A DNA stretch of 5,134 nt from Treponema sp. (GTDB lineage Bacteria; Spirochaetota; Spirochaetia; Treponematales; Breznakiellaceae). The notes under the pieces are model-generated. The model made no database searches. It saw only the letters and a program-made list of their open reading frames with translations, and was not told the origin of the DNA. Shown piece by piece: positions 1 to 5,134 of this stretch; position 1 is the first letter of the stretch, and every line of letters starts with the position of its first letter. The DNA is taken from positions 1 to 5,134 of the forward strand of contig JAISAK010000139.1 of the NCBI GenBank assembly GCA_031266695.1, given 5' to 3'. The position numbers and the translations under genes were made by a program.

Positions 1-786
1 AAGCCCCTGCCCCGGCGGGACGAACGTACCATCCATCTTCTTAAGGTGCTTCACAAGAAAGCGGGCGACGCCTTTGACGCGGGGGTACTCGGCGGCCAGC
101 GGGGAAGCGGCAGGATCGAAAAGATAAACTTCGACGGCTCTGTCCTTTTTTCTCTCCAGTTGAATGAAGCGCCGCCGCCCCGCCTGCCGGTCAGGACGGC
201 GGTAGGCTTTCCCCGGCCCATTCAACTGCGCCGCCTGCTTCGGGATCTTTCAAACCTTGGAGTCGGGGCGATTGATCTGGTTGGAACCGAACTGGGCGAA
301 AACAGCTACCGGGAGACCAATCTTCTCAGCGGGGGAGGCGCCAGGGCGGCGCTCATCGAAGGGGCGGTACAGTCCCGGGATACCACTATTCCGGCGCTTT
401 CCGTCTTTGAAAGCCTTGAAGACTGGCTGTGCGCGGGCCCCTGGGAAAAGCCCGGCGGCGAAACGATTTCCTCCGCGGGGCCCCTTGATCCGGGCAGGGC
501 CGCTGCCGGGCACGGGCTTCTCGGCAGGGCGGGAAGCCGGCTGAGCCCGCTGCTCGTTGCCGCGGACAACGTGCGGCCCGAAGGAGCCATGTCCCGGCTC
601 AGTCCGACTTTTCGGCCGGTGGTGCTGGCTGTCGGCTCGGAGCGCGGCTGGTCCGATCGCGAACGGGATTTGCTGGAAAAGGCCGGCTTCCTCAGGCTTT
701 CCCTGGGCGGGCGGGCGCTGCGGACCGAAACCGCCTGCGTAGCGGCAACAATACTCGCTATGGAAAAAATCGGCGAATTGGGATAG
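1..786 (+). CDS. rsmE: 16S rRNA (uracil(1498)-N3)-methyltransferase RsmE, 5'-truncated by window edge
   Basis: Predicted SPOUT-class methyltransferase that uses SAM to methylate N3 of U1498 in 16S rRNA. The frame is open from base 1 and reads KPLPRRDERTIHLLKVL, which matches the N-terminal PUA-like part of RsmE. The true start is therefore outside the window, and the GTG at 46 lies inside the gene. 261 residues are visible and the stop is TAG at 784-786. The trefoil-knot half carries the diagnostic features: LVGTELGENSYRET (about 283-327), a GSERGW loop (634-651) and the C-terminal LGGRALRTETA knot motif (703-735). The usual family loop is GPEGG, so GSERG is a divergence in the SAM-binding region. 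The stretch between the catalytic-domain motifs (about 400-560) is rich in Gly, Ala and Pro and differs from textbook RsmE. Family assignment is firm; identical substrate use is inferred. Confidence 0.88.
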   Translation, partial: KPLPRRDERTIHLLKVLHKKAGDAFDAGVLGGQRGSGRIEKINFDGSVLFSLQLNEAPPPRLPVRTAVGFPRPIQLRRLLRDLSNLGVGAIDLVGTELGENSYRETNLLSGGGARAALIEGAVQSRDTTIPALSVFESLEDWLCAGPWEKPGGETISSAGPLDPGRAAAGHGLLGRAGSRLSPLLVAADNVRPEGAMSRLSPTFRPVVLAVGSERGWSDRERDLLEKAGFLRLSLGGRALRTETACVAATILAMEKIGELG

Positions 787-814
787 GCTTTCTGGCGGAA
801 GGCCGGCGGAAAGC
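787..814 (+). other. imperfect hairpin directly after rsmE
   Basis: Immediately after the rsmE stop, GCTTT (787-791) can pair with AAAGC (810-814), and inside it CTGGC (792-796) with GCCGG (802-806, one G-U pair), leaving a three-base bulge. The position suits a 3'-end stabiliser or a weak terminator, but no T-tract follows, so I do not call it an intrinsic terminator. Confidence 0.3.
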
Positions 815-839
815 AGGAAGCTTCCTCCCCGTAAAAGCC

Positions 840-844
840 GGAGG
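840..844 (+). promoter_or_regulatory. ribosome binding site of the zincin-like gene
   Basis: A perfect GGAGG lies 7 bases before the ATG at 852 and fixes that start. The complementary CCTCC at 824-828 could pair with it across an 11-base loop and partly hide it; this is a short stem and only a possibility. Confidence 0.75.
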
Positions 845-851
845 TTTTTGC

Positions 852-1655
852 ATGAACCAGGATCAGGTAAAGGAAAAGCTGCTCGCCATAGAAGACGCGC
901 CCCTGGATTTTTCCCTCATCTATTCGGGGAAAACAAGCGCGAAGGTAAACGGCCTTTACAAACCCGATACCCGTGAAATCATCATCCACAACCGCAACTT
1001 TCAGAAAGGGGCAAACGGCGACAATCTTCTTCTCTATACGGCAATTCATGAATACGCCCATCATCTGCACGCCTGTTCCCGGGGCGGAACCCTTTCCACC
1101 CGCGCGCATACCTCGGAGTTTTGGGCTGTCTTCCACGCCCTCCTTGAAAAGGCGGAGGCGAAAAAGATTTATAAAGATGTGTTTTCGGAATCCCCCGAGC
1201 TTAAATCGCTTACCGATACTATCAGAAAAAAATACCTCGAGGAAAACGGCAGTCTGGTAAAGGAAATGGGAGGCGTCTTTCTCAAGGCGCATGAGCTATG
1301 CACGGCCCTGGGGATTCGTTTTGAGGACTATGTTGACAGGGTTCTGTGCATCCCCCGGACCGCGGCGAACATGGCGATTCGTATGTACGAATTTGACATC
1401 AACCCGGCGGTCGGAGCGGACAATATGCGCTTCCTTGCGGGCATCAGGGACGAGGATGACCGTAAAGCGGCCGAAACCGCGCTTGTCAAAGGGAAAAGCC
1501 CCGACACGGTGAAGATGGCCCTAAAAGCGAAAAACGGCGGGGAAGACCCGGCGCTGAAGCTCGAAAAGGAAAAATCCAGGCTTGAGCGCACAATCGAATC
1601 CCTCTCAAAACGGCTTGAAGAAGTAAAACAGGAACTGAAGCGCTTTGCCGATTGA
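852..1655 (+). CDS. HExxH zincin-like protein with ParB/DUF3102-like helical region and C-terminal coiled coil
   Basis: 267 residues, no signal peptide or membrane segment, so probably cytoplasmic. Residues 66-71 read HEYAHH, a zinc-metallopeptidase HExxH motif preceded by a hydrophobic helix (LLLYTAI). H86 in HTSEFW follows 16 residues later and is a good candidate third metal ligand, as in SprT/WLM/ImmA-like minimal zincins. Residues about 147-225 (ELCTALGIRFEDYV, IPRTAANMAIRMYE, VGADNMRFLAGI) look like the helical DNA-binding segment of ParB/DUF3102-like proteins. Residues 237-262 form a coiled coil, with hydrophobic residues at 237, 244, 248, 251, 255, 258 and 262 in a regular 4-3 spacing. 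The start is supported by GGAGG at 840-844. The gene lies 65 bases after rsmE and may share its transcript. Seen: motif, spacing, coiled coil. Inferred: metal binding and possible nucleic-acid binding. I do not recognise a named gene; the substrate is unknown and a non-peptidase role is possible. Confidence 0.75.
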   Translation: MNQDQVKEKLLAIEDAPLDFSLIYSGKTSAKVNGLYKPDTREIIIHNRNFQKGANGDNLLLYTAIHEYAHHLHACSRGGTLSTRAHTSEFWAVFHALLEKAEAKKIYKDVFSESPELKSLTDTIRKKYLEENGSLVKEMGGVFLKAHELCTALGIRFEDYVDRVLCIPRTAANMAIRMYEFDINPAVGADNMRFLAGIRDEDDRKAAETALVKGKSPDTVKMALKAKNGGEDPALKLEKEKSRLERTIESLSKRLEEVKQELKRFAD

Positions 1656-1669
1656 CAAAGGCTTGTTTG

Positions 1670-1684
1670 CGAACCTTCGGTTCG
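1670..1684 (+). other. small perfect hairpin after the zincin-like gene
   Basis: CGAACC (1670-1675) pairs with GGTTCG (1679-1684) around a three-base TTC loop, 14 bases after the stop of the preceding gene. A G-rich stretch follows instead of a T-tract, so terminator function is doubtful. The rest of the 98-base gap up to 1754 shows no convincing promoter. Confidence 0.3.
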
Positions 1685-1753
1685 GGGGCGGCGAAACACG
1701 CATTTTTAAGGGAACCTCAATTTTCCATGGATTTCCGCCGATAATAAAGAACT

Positions 1754-2809
1754 ATGTCCGGAGGCCTTTTTCATCAAAAGCGGGGGTTCGCCCTGTTTGG
1801 TTCGTTTATGTTGTGTCTTTTGCTTGTCCGTCCGGCGGCAGCGCAGGTTCTGACCCTGTCTTCTCCGGTAATAGGAAGCGGCGCGGAAATAACGCCGGAC
1901 AGCCGGGTATCTCTTTTTCCGAATATTTATTTTACCGATATAATTGACGCCCTGGGCGCGGCGGAAGCTTCCCGTCCCTATTGGGTAAACGCGGCGAATG
2001 AGTTAAACGCTATTGCCAGCATTAACAATGACTATACCTCTCTGCTGCTCAACAACGATATTCTTGCGTTTTACGGCCACCCCAACTCAAAGAACATGGG
2101 CATACTGGGCCGTTATTCGATAGAAGAACTTGATAAAAGATTAAGCAATCTTGCCGCGGAATACACTGCGGCAAGCGGCGGCAGGAATGTTCTCAAGGCT
2201 TTTTATATTATTTACGGTACTGTTTGGCCGGAGGGCGAAATAGGCATCATCAATGATGAAATATTGCGGCGTTACATTGAATACGGCCTTGAGCATAACA
2301 TTCTTGTTTTTATCGATCACCAGATTGGCCGCTACGATCCGATTAGCTCACTCCGGCGCATGCTTCCCTGGCTGCGTTATTCCAACGTACACCTTGCCCT
2401 TGACCCGGAATGGCGTACCGCCAAACCCATGAAAGAAATAGGAACGGTTACCGCCGACGAAATCAACCGCGCCCAGCAGATTATGGAAGACTATATCATC
2501 GAAAACCGGATACCCGGTGAACGTATGCTGGTGATCCATCAGTTCAACTGGCGTATGATTCAGAACCGCGAAAAGGTTGACAGCGGATTCAGCCGGGTAC
2601 GCCTTGTACACTGCGCCGACGGATTCGGCAACCCCCACCTTAAGCGTTCCGCTTATGCATATAACGCCGAGGCTTCAAATATGCCGATTAAGGGTTTCAA
2701 GCTTTTCTATAATTCCGGTATTCCCAACGCGGGCTACGACGAGCCCCTGCTTACGCCGGCGGAAGTGTACCAGCTAAACCCGCGGCCTTACATCATCATG
2801 TATCAATAA
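1754..2809 (+). CDS. exported protein of an uncharacterised, probably TIM-barrel family
   Basis: 351 residues. The N-terminus is a classical Sec signal peptide: basic HQKR (7-10), a hydrophobic core of about 12-25, and a likely signal peptidase I site after RPAAA (cleavage near 30/31). There is no convincing lipobox, so a periplasmic or secreted protein is expected. The mature part alternates hydrophobic strands with helices. Polar motifs sit at strand ends: FYGHP (106-110), MGILG (115-119), FIDHQIGR (186-193), HLALDPEW (213-220), IHQFNWRMI (261-269), DGFG (289-292) and a C-terminal PYIIMYQ. This motif series recalls a hypothetical-protein family found in spirochaetes and some Gram-positive bacteria; its layout resembles glycosidase-like barrels, but no function is known to me and no substrate is claimed. 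The ATG at 1754 has only a weak AAAGA upstream. The GGAGG at 1760-1764 lies inside the gene, and the next in-frame ATG (codon 19) would destroy the signal peptide. Codon use looks more AT-rich than in rsmE. Confidence 0.8.
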   Translation: MSGGLFHQKRGFALFGSFMLCLLLVRPAAAQVLTLSSPVIGSGAEITPDSRVSLFPNIYFTDIIDALGAAEASRPYWVNAANELNAIASINNDYTSLLLNNDILAFYGHPNSKNMGILGRYSIEELDKRLSNLAAEYTAASGGRNVLKAFYIIYGTVWPEGEIGIINDEILRRYIEYGLEHNILVFIDHQIGRYDPISSLRRMLPWLRYSNVHLALDPEWRTAKPMKEIGTVTADEINRAQQIMEDYIIENRIPGERMLVIHQFNWRMIQNREKVDSGFSRVRLVHCADGFGNPHLKRSAYAYNAEASNMPIKGFKLFYNSGIPNAGYDEPLLTPAEVYQLNPRPYIIMYQ

Positions 2810-2815
2810 TATAAT
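2787..2815 (+). promoter_or_regulatory. possible sigma70-type promoter of the XRE-cupin gene
   Basis: A perfect TATAAT (2810-2815) is preceded at 17 bases by CTTACA (2787-2792), which matches 4 of 6 bases of TTGACA. Transcription would begin near 2822, only about 6 bases before the ATG at 2828. The -35 box lies inside the end of the preceding gene. The local AT-richness stands out in this GC-rich window, but short AT-rich gaps produce such matches by chance. Confidence 0.4.
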
Positions 2816-2827
2816 TAAAGATTAAAA

Positions 2828-3430
2828 ATGCGTTACCACTTTGGTGAAAAGATACGGGCTGTCCGGGAGCGGCGTTCCCTGACGCTCAGGGAAGTCGCTA
2901 AAAAGGCAGGGGTAAGCGAAAGCCTTGTTTCCCAGATTGAACGGAACAAGGTTTCACCCGCCATTGATACCCTGCTTGCCCTGGCGGACGCCCTGGACCT
3001 TGATTTGGAATACCTCTTTGCGGATTACCGGCGGGACCGTTCGGTTCATGTGGTCAGAAAAAAAGTGAGGGGTTCCTTTACCAGGCCGGGGGTGCTGTAC
3101 GAGCGGCTTGCCCAGGTAGAAGGCCGGGATCGTGTGGGTATTGAGGCCTACGTGATCACTGTTGAGCCGGGGGCAAAAACCGGCAGCATTGAGTACGGGC
3201 ATCAGGGCTGGGAGCTGGGGCTGGTGGAATCCGGGCGGGGAGAACTTACCGTGGGGAATCAGGTTCACCGGCTGAATCCGGGGGATTCGGCCAGTTTCCG
3301 CGCGGACTCGCCCCATGTATTGACCAATTCGGGAAAGGATACCCTGCGGGTGTTCTGGGTTATAACCCCGCCGAAGGGGGTGATTGACCGATATACAGGG
3401 CAACTTGAAAAAACGCCCTCGGGCGATTAA
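2828..3430 (+). CDS. XRE-family transcriptional regulator with C-terminal cupin domain
   Basis: 200 residues, the standard length of the HTH-cupin regulator class. Residues about 6-62 form the XRE/HTH_3 domain; helix 3, the likely recognition helix, is SESLVSQIER (30-39), followed by the typical NKVSPAIDTLLALADAL. Residues about 108-181 form a cupin_2 barrel with the marks GHQGWELG (124-131), PGDS (151-154) and PH (162-163); H125, E129 and H163 are candidate metal or ligand contacts. Members of this class bind operator DNA as dimers and sense small molecules through the cupin; the ligand here is unknown. No clear Shine-Dalgarno precedes the ATG, and the upstream gap is only 18 AT-rich bases that also hold a TATAAT. 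The thioesterase gene follows after 20 bases and is the obvious candidate target or partner; autoregulation is plausible but no operator was identified. Confidence 0.92.
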   Translation: MRYHFGEKIRAVRERRSLTLREVAKKAGVSESLVSQIERNKVSPAIDTLLALADALDLDLEYLFADYRRDRSVHVVRKKVRGSFTRPGVLYERLAQVEGRDRVGIEAYVITVEPGAKTGSIEYGHQGWELGLVESGRGELTVGNQVHRLNPGDSASFRADSPHVLTNSGKDTLRVFWVITPPKGVIDRYTGQLEKTPSGD

Positions 3431-3439
3431 CATTAAAGA

Positions 3440-3445
3440 GGGAGC
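3440..3445 (+). promoter_or_regulatory. ribosome binding site of the thioesterase gene
   Basis: A GAGGGAG-type purine run lies just before the ATG at 3451, inside the 20-base gap after the regulator. It is a good Shine-Dalgarno match and fixes the start. Confidence 0.6.
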
Positions 3446-3450
3446 GTTTT

Positions 3451-3852
3451 ATGTTTATTACTACTGTTACGCCCCGTTTCGGGGATATGGATTTTCTCGG
3501 CCATATTAATAACACCGTCCCGGCGGTATGGTTTGAGCTGGCCCGCAACCCTCTGTGGAGAATCTTTGTTCCGGATTTCAGCAGATCTCATCAATACTGG
3601 CCCCTTATCATGGCGCATACCGATTACGATTTTATTGAACAGCTTTACTTTAACGATGATGTTGAGATCCGTTCATGGATAACCTGCATAGGCGTCAAGT
3701 CCTTCACCGTGCATCAGGAAGCCCGGCAGAAAGGGCGGCTCTGCGTTAAGGGAAACGCCGTAATCGTTCACTATGATTTCAAAAACAAACAGTCCACTCC
3801 GCTTCCCGAAGACAAGAAAAAGCTTCTTGCGGAACACATGAAGCCGAAATGA
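3451..3852 (+). CDS. acyl-CoA thioesterase, hot-dog fold (4HBT family)
   Basis: 133 residues, the normal size of a single hot-dog domain. The family hydrolyses acyl-CoA thioesters to free acid and CoA, usually as a cytoplasmic tetramer. The N-terminal signature PRFGDMDFLGHINNT (8-22) matches the RxxDxDxxGHxNN motif; D14 is the expected catalytic acid, with G17, H18 and N20 in the active-site loop. The FIEQLYFNDDVEIRSWI strand and the later V-K-S-F-T-V-H-Q-E strand fit the family beta-sheet. Chain-length specificity cannot be read from the sequence. The gene follows the XRE-cupin regulator by 20 bases on the same strand with its own ribosome binding site, so co-transcription is likely. Its stop lies 6 bases from the stop of the convergent chromate transporter gene, and no terminator is visible between them. 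Confidence 0.88.
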   Translation: MFITTVTPRFGDMDFLGHINNTVPAVWFELARNPLWRIFVPDFSRSHQYWPLIMAHTDYDFIEQLYFNDDVEIRSWITCIGVKSFTVHQEARQKGRLCVKGNAVIVHYDFKNKQSTPLPEDKKKLLAEHMKPK

Positions 3853-3858
3853 CGCGGC

Positions 3859-4410
3859 TTACAGTCCCAGGGCTATCCCGGCGGCGGCGCCAAGGGCGAT
3901 ATAAATAATCGGGTGTCCCTTAAACCTTAAAACAAGCAGAAACAGAACCGCGAATATTACAAATTCCCTCAGACGGATAATTTCGTACCACTTTGCCGCC
4001 GCTCCGTTGTACAGCGAAATTTTCAGGGCGCCGAAGCAGGCCGCCGCAAGCAGGCCTGCCGCGGCCGGACGAAGGCCGGAAAACACCAGCGCAACGATTT
4101 TGTTTTCTTTAAAAGCCAGGAGCATACGCGCAATAATCACAATGATGACAATGGCCGGACTGATAAGCCCCAGGGCCGCGAGGATCGCTCCGGGAAGGCC
4201 GGCGCACCGGAAACCCGTTTGGGCGGCCATGTTTACCCCTATTGCGCCCGGTGAGGACTGGGCTATAGCCAGAAAATCCGCGACATTCTCCCTGGTAAGC
4301 CACTCGTATTTGTCCGCCATTTGATAGAGGAAAGGCAGCGTCGCAAGACCCCCGCCGACGGAGAAAACCCCTATCTTGAAAAATTCCGCGTACAGCAAAA
4401 GAAGATTCAC
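3859..4410 (-). CDS. chromate transporter family protein, second half-size subunit
   Basis: 183 residues from a GTG at 4408-4410, preceded by GGGAGG with a 6-base spacer. This start overlaps the stop of the upstream ChrA gene in a GTGA arrangement. The longer reading frame reaching back to 4587 runs within the other subunit and is not the real start. It is an inner-membrane protein of the CHR superfamily. The family signatures are FFKIGVFSVGGGLATLPF (10-27) near the N-terminus and AQSSPGAIGVNMAAQTG (50-66), followed by hydrophobic segments at about 72-100, 106-133, 149-162 and 166-183. Half-size (short-chain) CHR proteins work as pairs; the partner is the adjacent gene. Chromate efflux is the founding activity, but sulfate-like or other anion substrates are possible in anaerobes, so the substrate is not certain. 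The gene converges on the thioesterase. Confidence 0.9.
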   Translation of the reverse strand: MNLLLLYAEFFKIGVFSVGGGLATLPFLYQMADKYEWLTRENVADFLAIAQSSPGAIGVNMAAQTGFRCAGLPGAILAALGLISPAIVIIVIIARMLLAFKENKIVALVFSGLRPAAAGLLAAACFGALKISLYNGAAAKWYEIIRLREFVIFAVLFLLVLRFKGHPIIYIALGAAAGIALGL

Positions 4411-5018
4411 GGCGCGCCTCCCGGAACGGAGCCGTCTCCCGGCCCGGCCTTCCGCGAATAGAGGAGGAGTCCCGCAAGGCCCGCGCCCGTCACGATATAC
4501 ACGGGGGAGGCGTTCAGGGCCGCCGAAAGAACCAGGGCGATTACAAATATCGCCGCCGCCCTGAAGTCCCTGAAGACTCCCCTGCACAGTTTTATAACCG
4601 TATCGAGAATCAGCGCGCCTACCGCAACCCTGATGCCGGCAAAGGCATGCCGAACAACGGCGTAATCGGCAAAACGCCGGACAAAGGCGGAGATAACGAT
4701 CATAAGCAGAACGCCGGGAATGATAAAACTGACCGTTGCGATAATTCCGCCGAATACGCCTTTCAGCTTGTAACCGACAAAGGTAGAAACGTTAACTGCT
4801 ATGATTCCGGGAGTAACCTGGGCAATGGTATAATAATCCATCACCTCGTCCATGGTTATCCAGCCCTTCTTTTTTATCAGTTCCCGCTCAAGAACCGGGA
4901 TCATGGCGTAGCCCCCGCCGAAGGTGGAGGCTCCGATTTTGATAAAGGTCCAGACAAGTTCAAAATATTGCTTCAAAACAAATCCCCCGCGCCGGTTATC
5001 CGGAACCGCGGTTTTCAT
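4407..5018 (-). CDS. chromate transporter family protein, first half-size subunit
   Basis: Membrane protein of the CHR superfamily, 203 residues from the ATG at 5018. Signatures: FIKIGASTFGGGYAMIPVLE (25-44), KKKGWI (49-54) and AQVTPGIIAVNVSTFVGYK (66-84). Hydrophobic segments follow at about 88-112, 125-144, 154-170 and 173-187. It overlaps the second subunit by four bases (GTGA), implying translational coupling and a 1:1 two-protein transporter. The start is uncertain. The ATG at 5018 has AGGAG directly abutting it with no spacer, although a folded upstream hairpin would bring AAGGA (5064-5060) to a workable distance. An in-frame TTG at 4974-4976 has GGGGGA 6 bases upstream and would give an N-terminus (MKQYFELVW) closer to most relatives, making 189 residues. 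I kept the ATG because it is the stronger codon. The anion carried is inferred only from the family. Confidence 0.88.
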   Translation of the reverse strand: MKTAVPDNRRGGFVLKQYFELVWTFIKIGASTFGGGYAMIPVLERELIKKKGWITMDEVMDYYTIAQVTPGIIAVNVSTFVGYKLKGVFGGIIATVSFIIPGVLLMIVISAFVRRFADYAVVRHAFAGIRVAVGALILDTVIKLCRGVFRDFRAAAIFVIALVLSAALNASPVYIVTGAGLAGLLLYSRKAGPGDGSVPGGAP

Positions 5019-5023
5019 CTCCT

Positions 5024-5059
5024 GGGAACCTCTAAAGACTTCAGTTTTTAGAGGTTCCC
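5024..5059. repeat. strong palindromic hairpin between the aspS-like tail and the chromate transporter genes
   Basis: GGGAACCTCTAAA (5024-5036) is an exact inverted copy of 5047-5059, a 13-base perfect stem. Read on the + strand the stem extends by a G-U, an A-U and a C-G pair down to a 4-base TTCA loop. It occupies nearly the whole 48-base gap between two - strand genes. On the - strand no T-tract follows; instead AGGAG-ATG follows, so it is not a typical intrinsic terminator for the upstream gene. A dispersed intergenic palindrome, an mRNA processing or stabilising element, or an attenuating structure are the alternatives. Confidence 0.7.
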
Positions 5060-5066
5060 TCCTTCT

Positions 5067-5134
5067 TTAATTATCCTTTCCGGGGAGCTTTATTGCAAGG
5101 TGAAGTTCATCAAGCTGTTTCTGCTCCACCTCGC
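5067..5134 (-). CDS. aspS: C-terminal tail of a - strand gene, probably aspartyl-tRNA synthetase
   Basis: Only the last 21 codons are visible, ending in TAA (5069-5067); the gene continues beyond the right edge. The tail contains the segment VEQKQLDELHLAI followed by a charged end (KLPGKDN). The pattern of a Val-containing linker then QL-x-ELH-[IL] is typical of the extreme C-terminus of bacterial aspartyl-tRNA synthetases, after the catalytic core. This is family recognition from a very short piece, so the name is tentative. The gene points toward the chromate transporter pair on the same strand, 48 bases upstream of its ATG. Confidence 0.5.
   Translation of the reverse strand, partial: EVEQKQLDELHLAIKLPGKDN

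Noticed and set aside
816..825. GGAAGCTTCC palindrome between rsmE and the zincin-like gene
   Set aside because: A ten-base palindrome with no loop; too short to assign as an operator and with no second copy in the window.
306..1292. Long open frame on the - strand (328 codons) antisense to rsmE and the zincin-like gene
   Set aside because: It spans two well-supported + genes and the gap between them, has low-complexity Ser/Pro/Arg-rich content typical of an antisense frame in GC-rich DNA, and shows no family motif.
1652..1657. TTGACA, a perfect -35 box at the end of the zincin-like gene
   Set aside because: No acceptable -10 box lies 16-18 bases downstream; that position falls on the GC-rich hairpin at 1670-1684.
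1328..1699. Ser/Phe/Arg-rich - strand open frame antisense to the zincin-like gene
   Set aside because: Its composition is that of an antisense shadow of a Lys/Glu-rich coiled coil; no motif or ribosome binding site.
2954..3433. 159-codon - strand open frame antisense to the XRE-cupin gene
   Set aside because: It overlaps a gene with clear HTH and cupin motifs and has no recognisable domain.
3813..3829. CAAGAA/TTCTTG inverted repeat near the end of the thioesterase gene
   Set aside because: A weak 6-base stem inside coding sequence with no T-tract after it; explained by the Lys-rich codons.
4411..4587. N-terminal extension of the second chromate transporter subunit
   Set aside because: This part lies within the first subunit's gene in another frame, is Gly/Arg-rich rather than membrane-like, and the GTG at 4410 has a good ribosome binding site and fits the family N-terminus.

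Overview
The window looks like an ordinary chromosomal stretch from a GC-rich spirochaete, most likely a Treponema of the termite-gut or related environmental type. This is inferred from the character of the proteins (the RsmE variant, the exported family, the XRE-cupin regulator and the paired ChrA halves), not from a marker gene. I see no rRNA, tRNA, CRISPR array, transposase, phage gene or attachment site.

Layout, left to right. (1) The 3' part of rsmE, the 16S rRNA m3U1498 methyltransferase, runs + and enters from the left edge. (2) After a short hairpin-bearing gap comes a + gene for a HExxH zincin-like protein with a ParB/DUF3102-like helical region and a C-terminal coiled coil. (3) A + gene encodes a 351-residue exported protein of an uncharacterised family, probably a TIM-barrel fold. 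(4) An XRE-type regulator with a C-terminal cupin domain and (5) a hot-dog acyl-CoA thioesterase follow, closely spaced on +, and probably form a small operon with its own sigma70-like promoter. (6) On the - strand, converging on the thioesterase with a 6-base gap, lie two half-size chromate transporter family (ChrA) genes with a 4-base GTGA start/stop overlap. They should form one two-subunit inner-membrane transporter. (7) At the right edge is the C-terminal tail of another - strand gene, probably aspartyl-tRNA synthetase, directly upstream of the ChrA pair. A strong perfect-stem hairpin separates it from them.

The genes do not form one pathway. rsmE and the aspS tail are housekeeping, the regulator/thioesterase pair is a probable local regulatory unit, and the ChrA pair is a transport unit.

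The items most worth a second look are the zincin/HTH/coiled-coil architecture, the uncharacterised exported family, and the long hairpin at 5024-5059. That hairpin may be a dispersed palindromic repeat and sits where it could shape translation of the first chrA gene. I found no convincing evidence of a wholly new multi-gene system.
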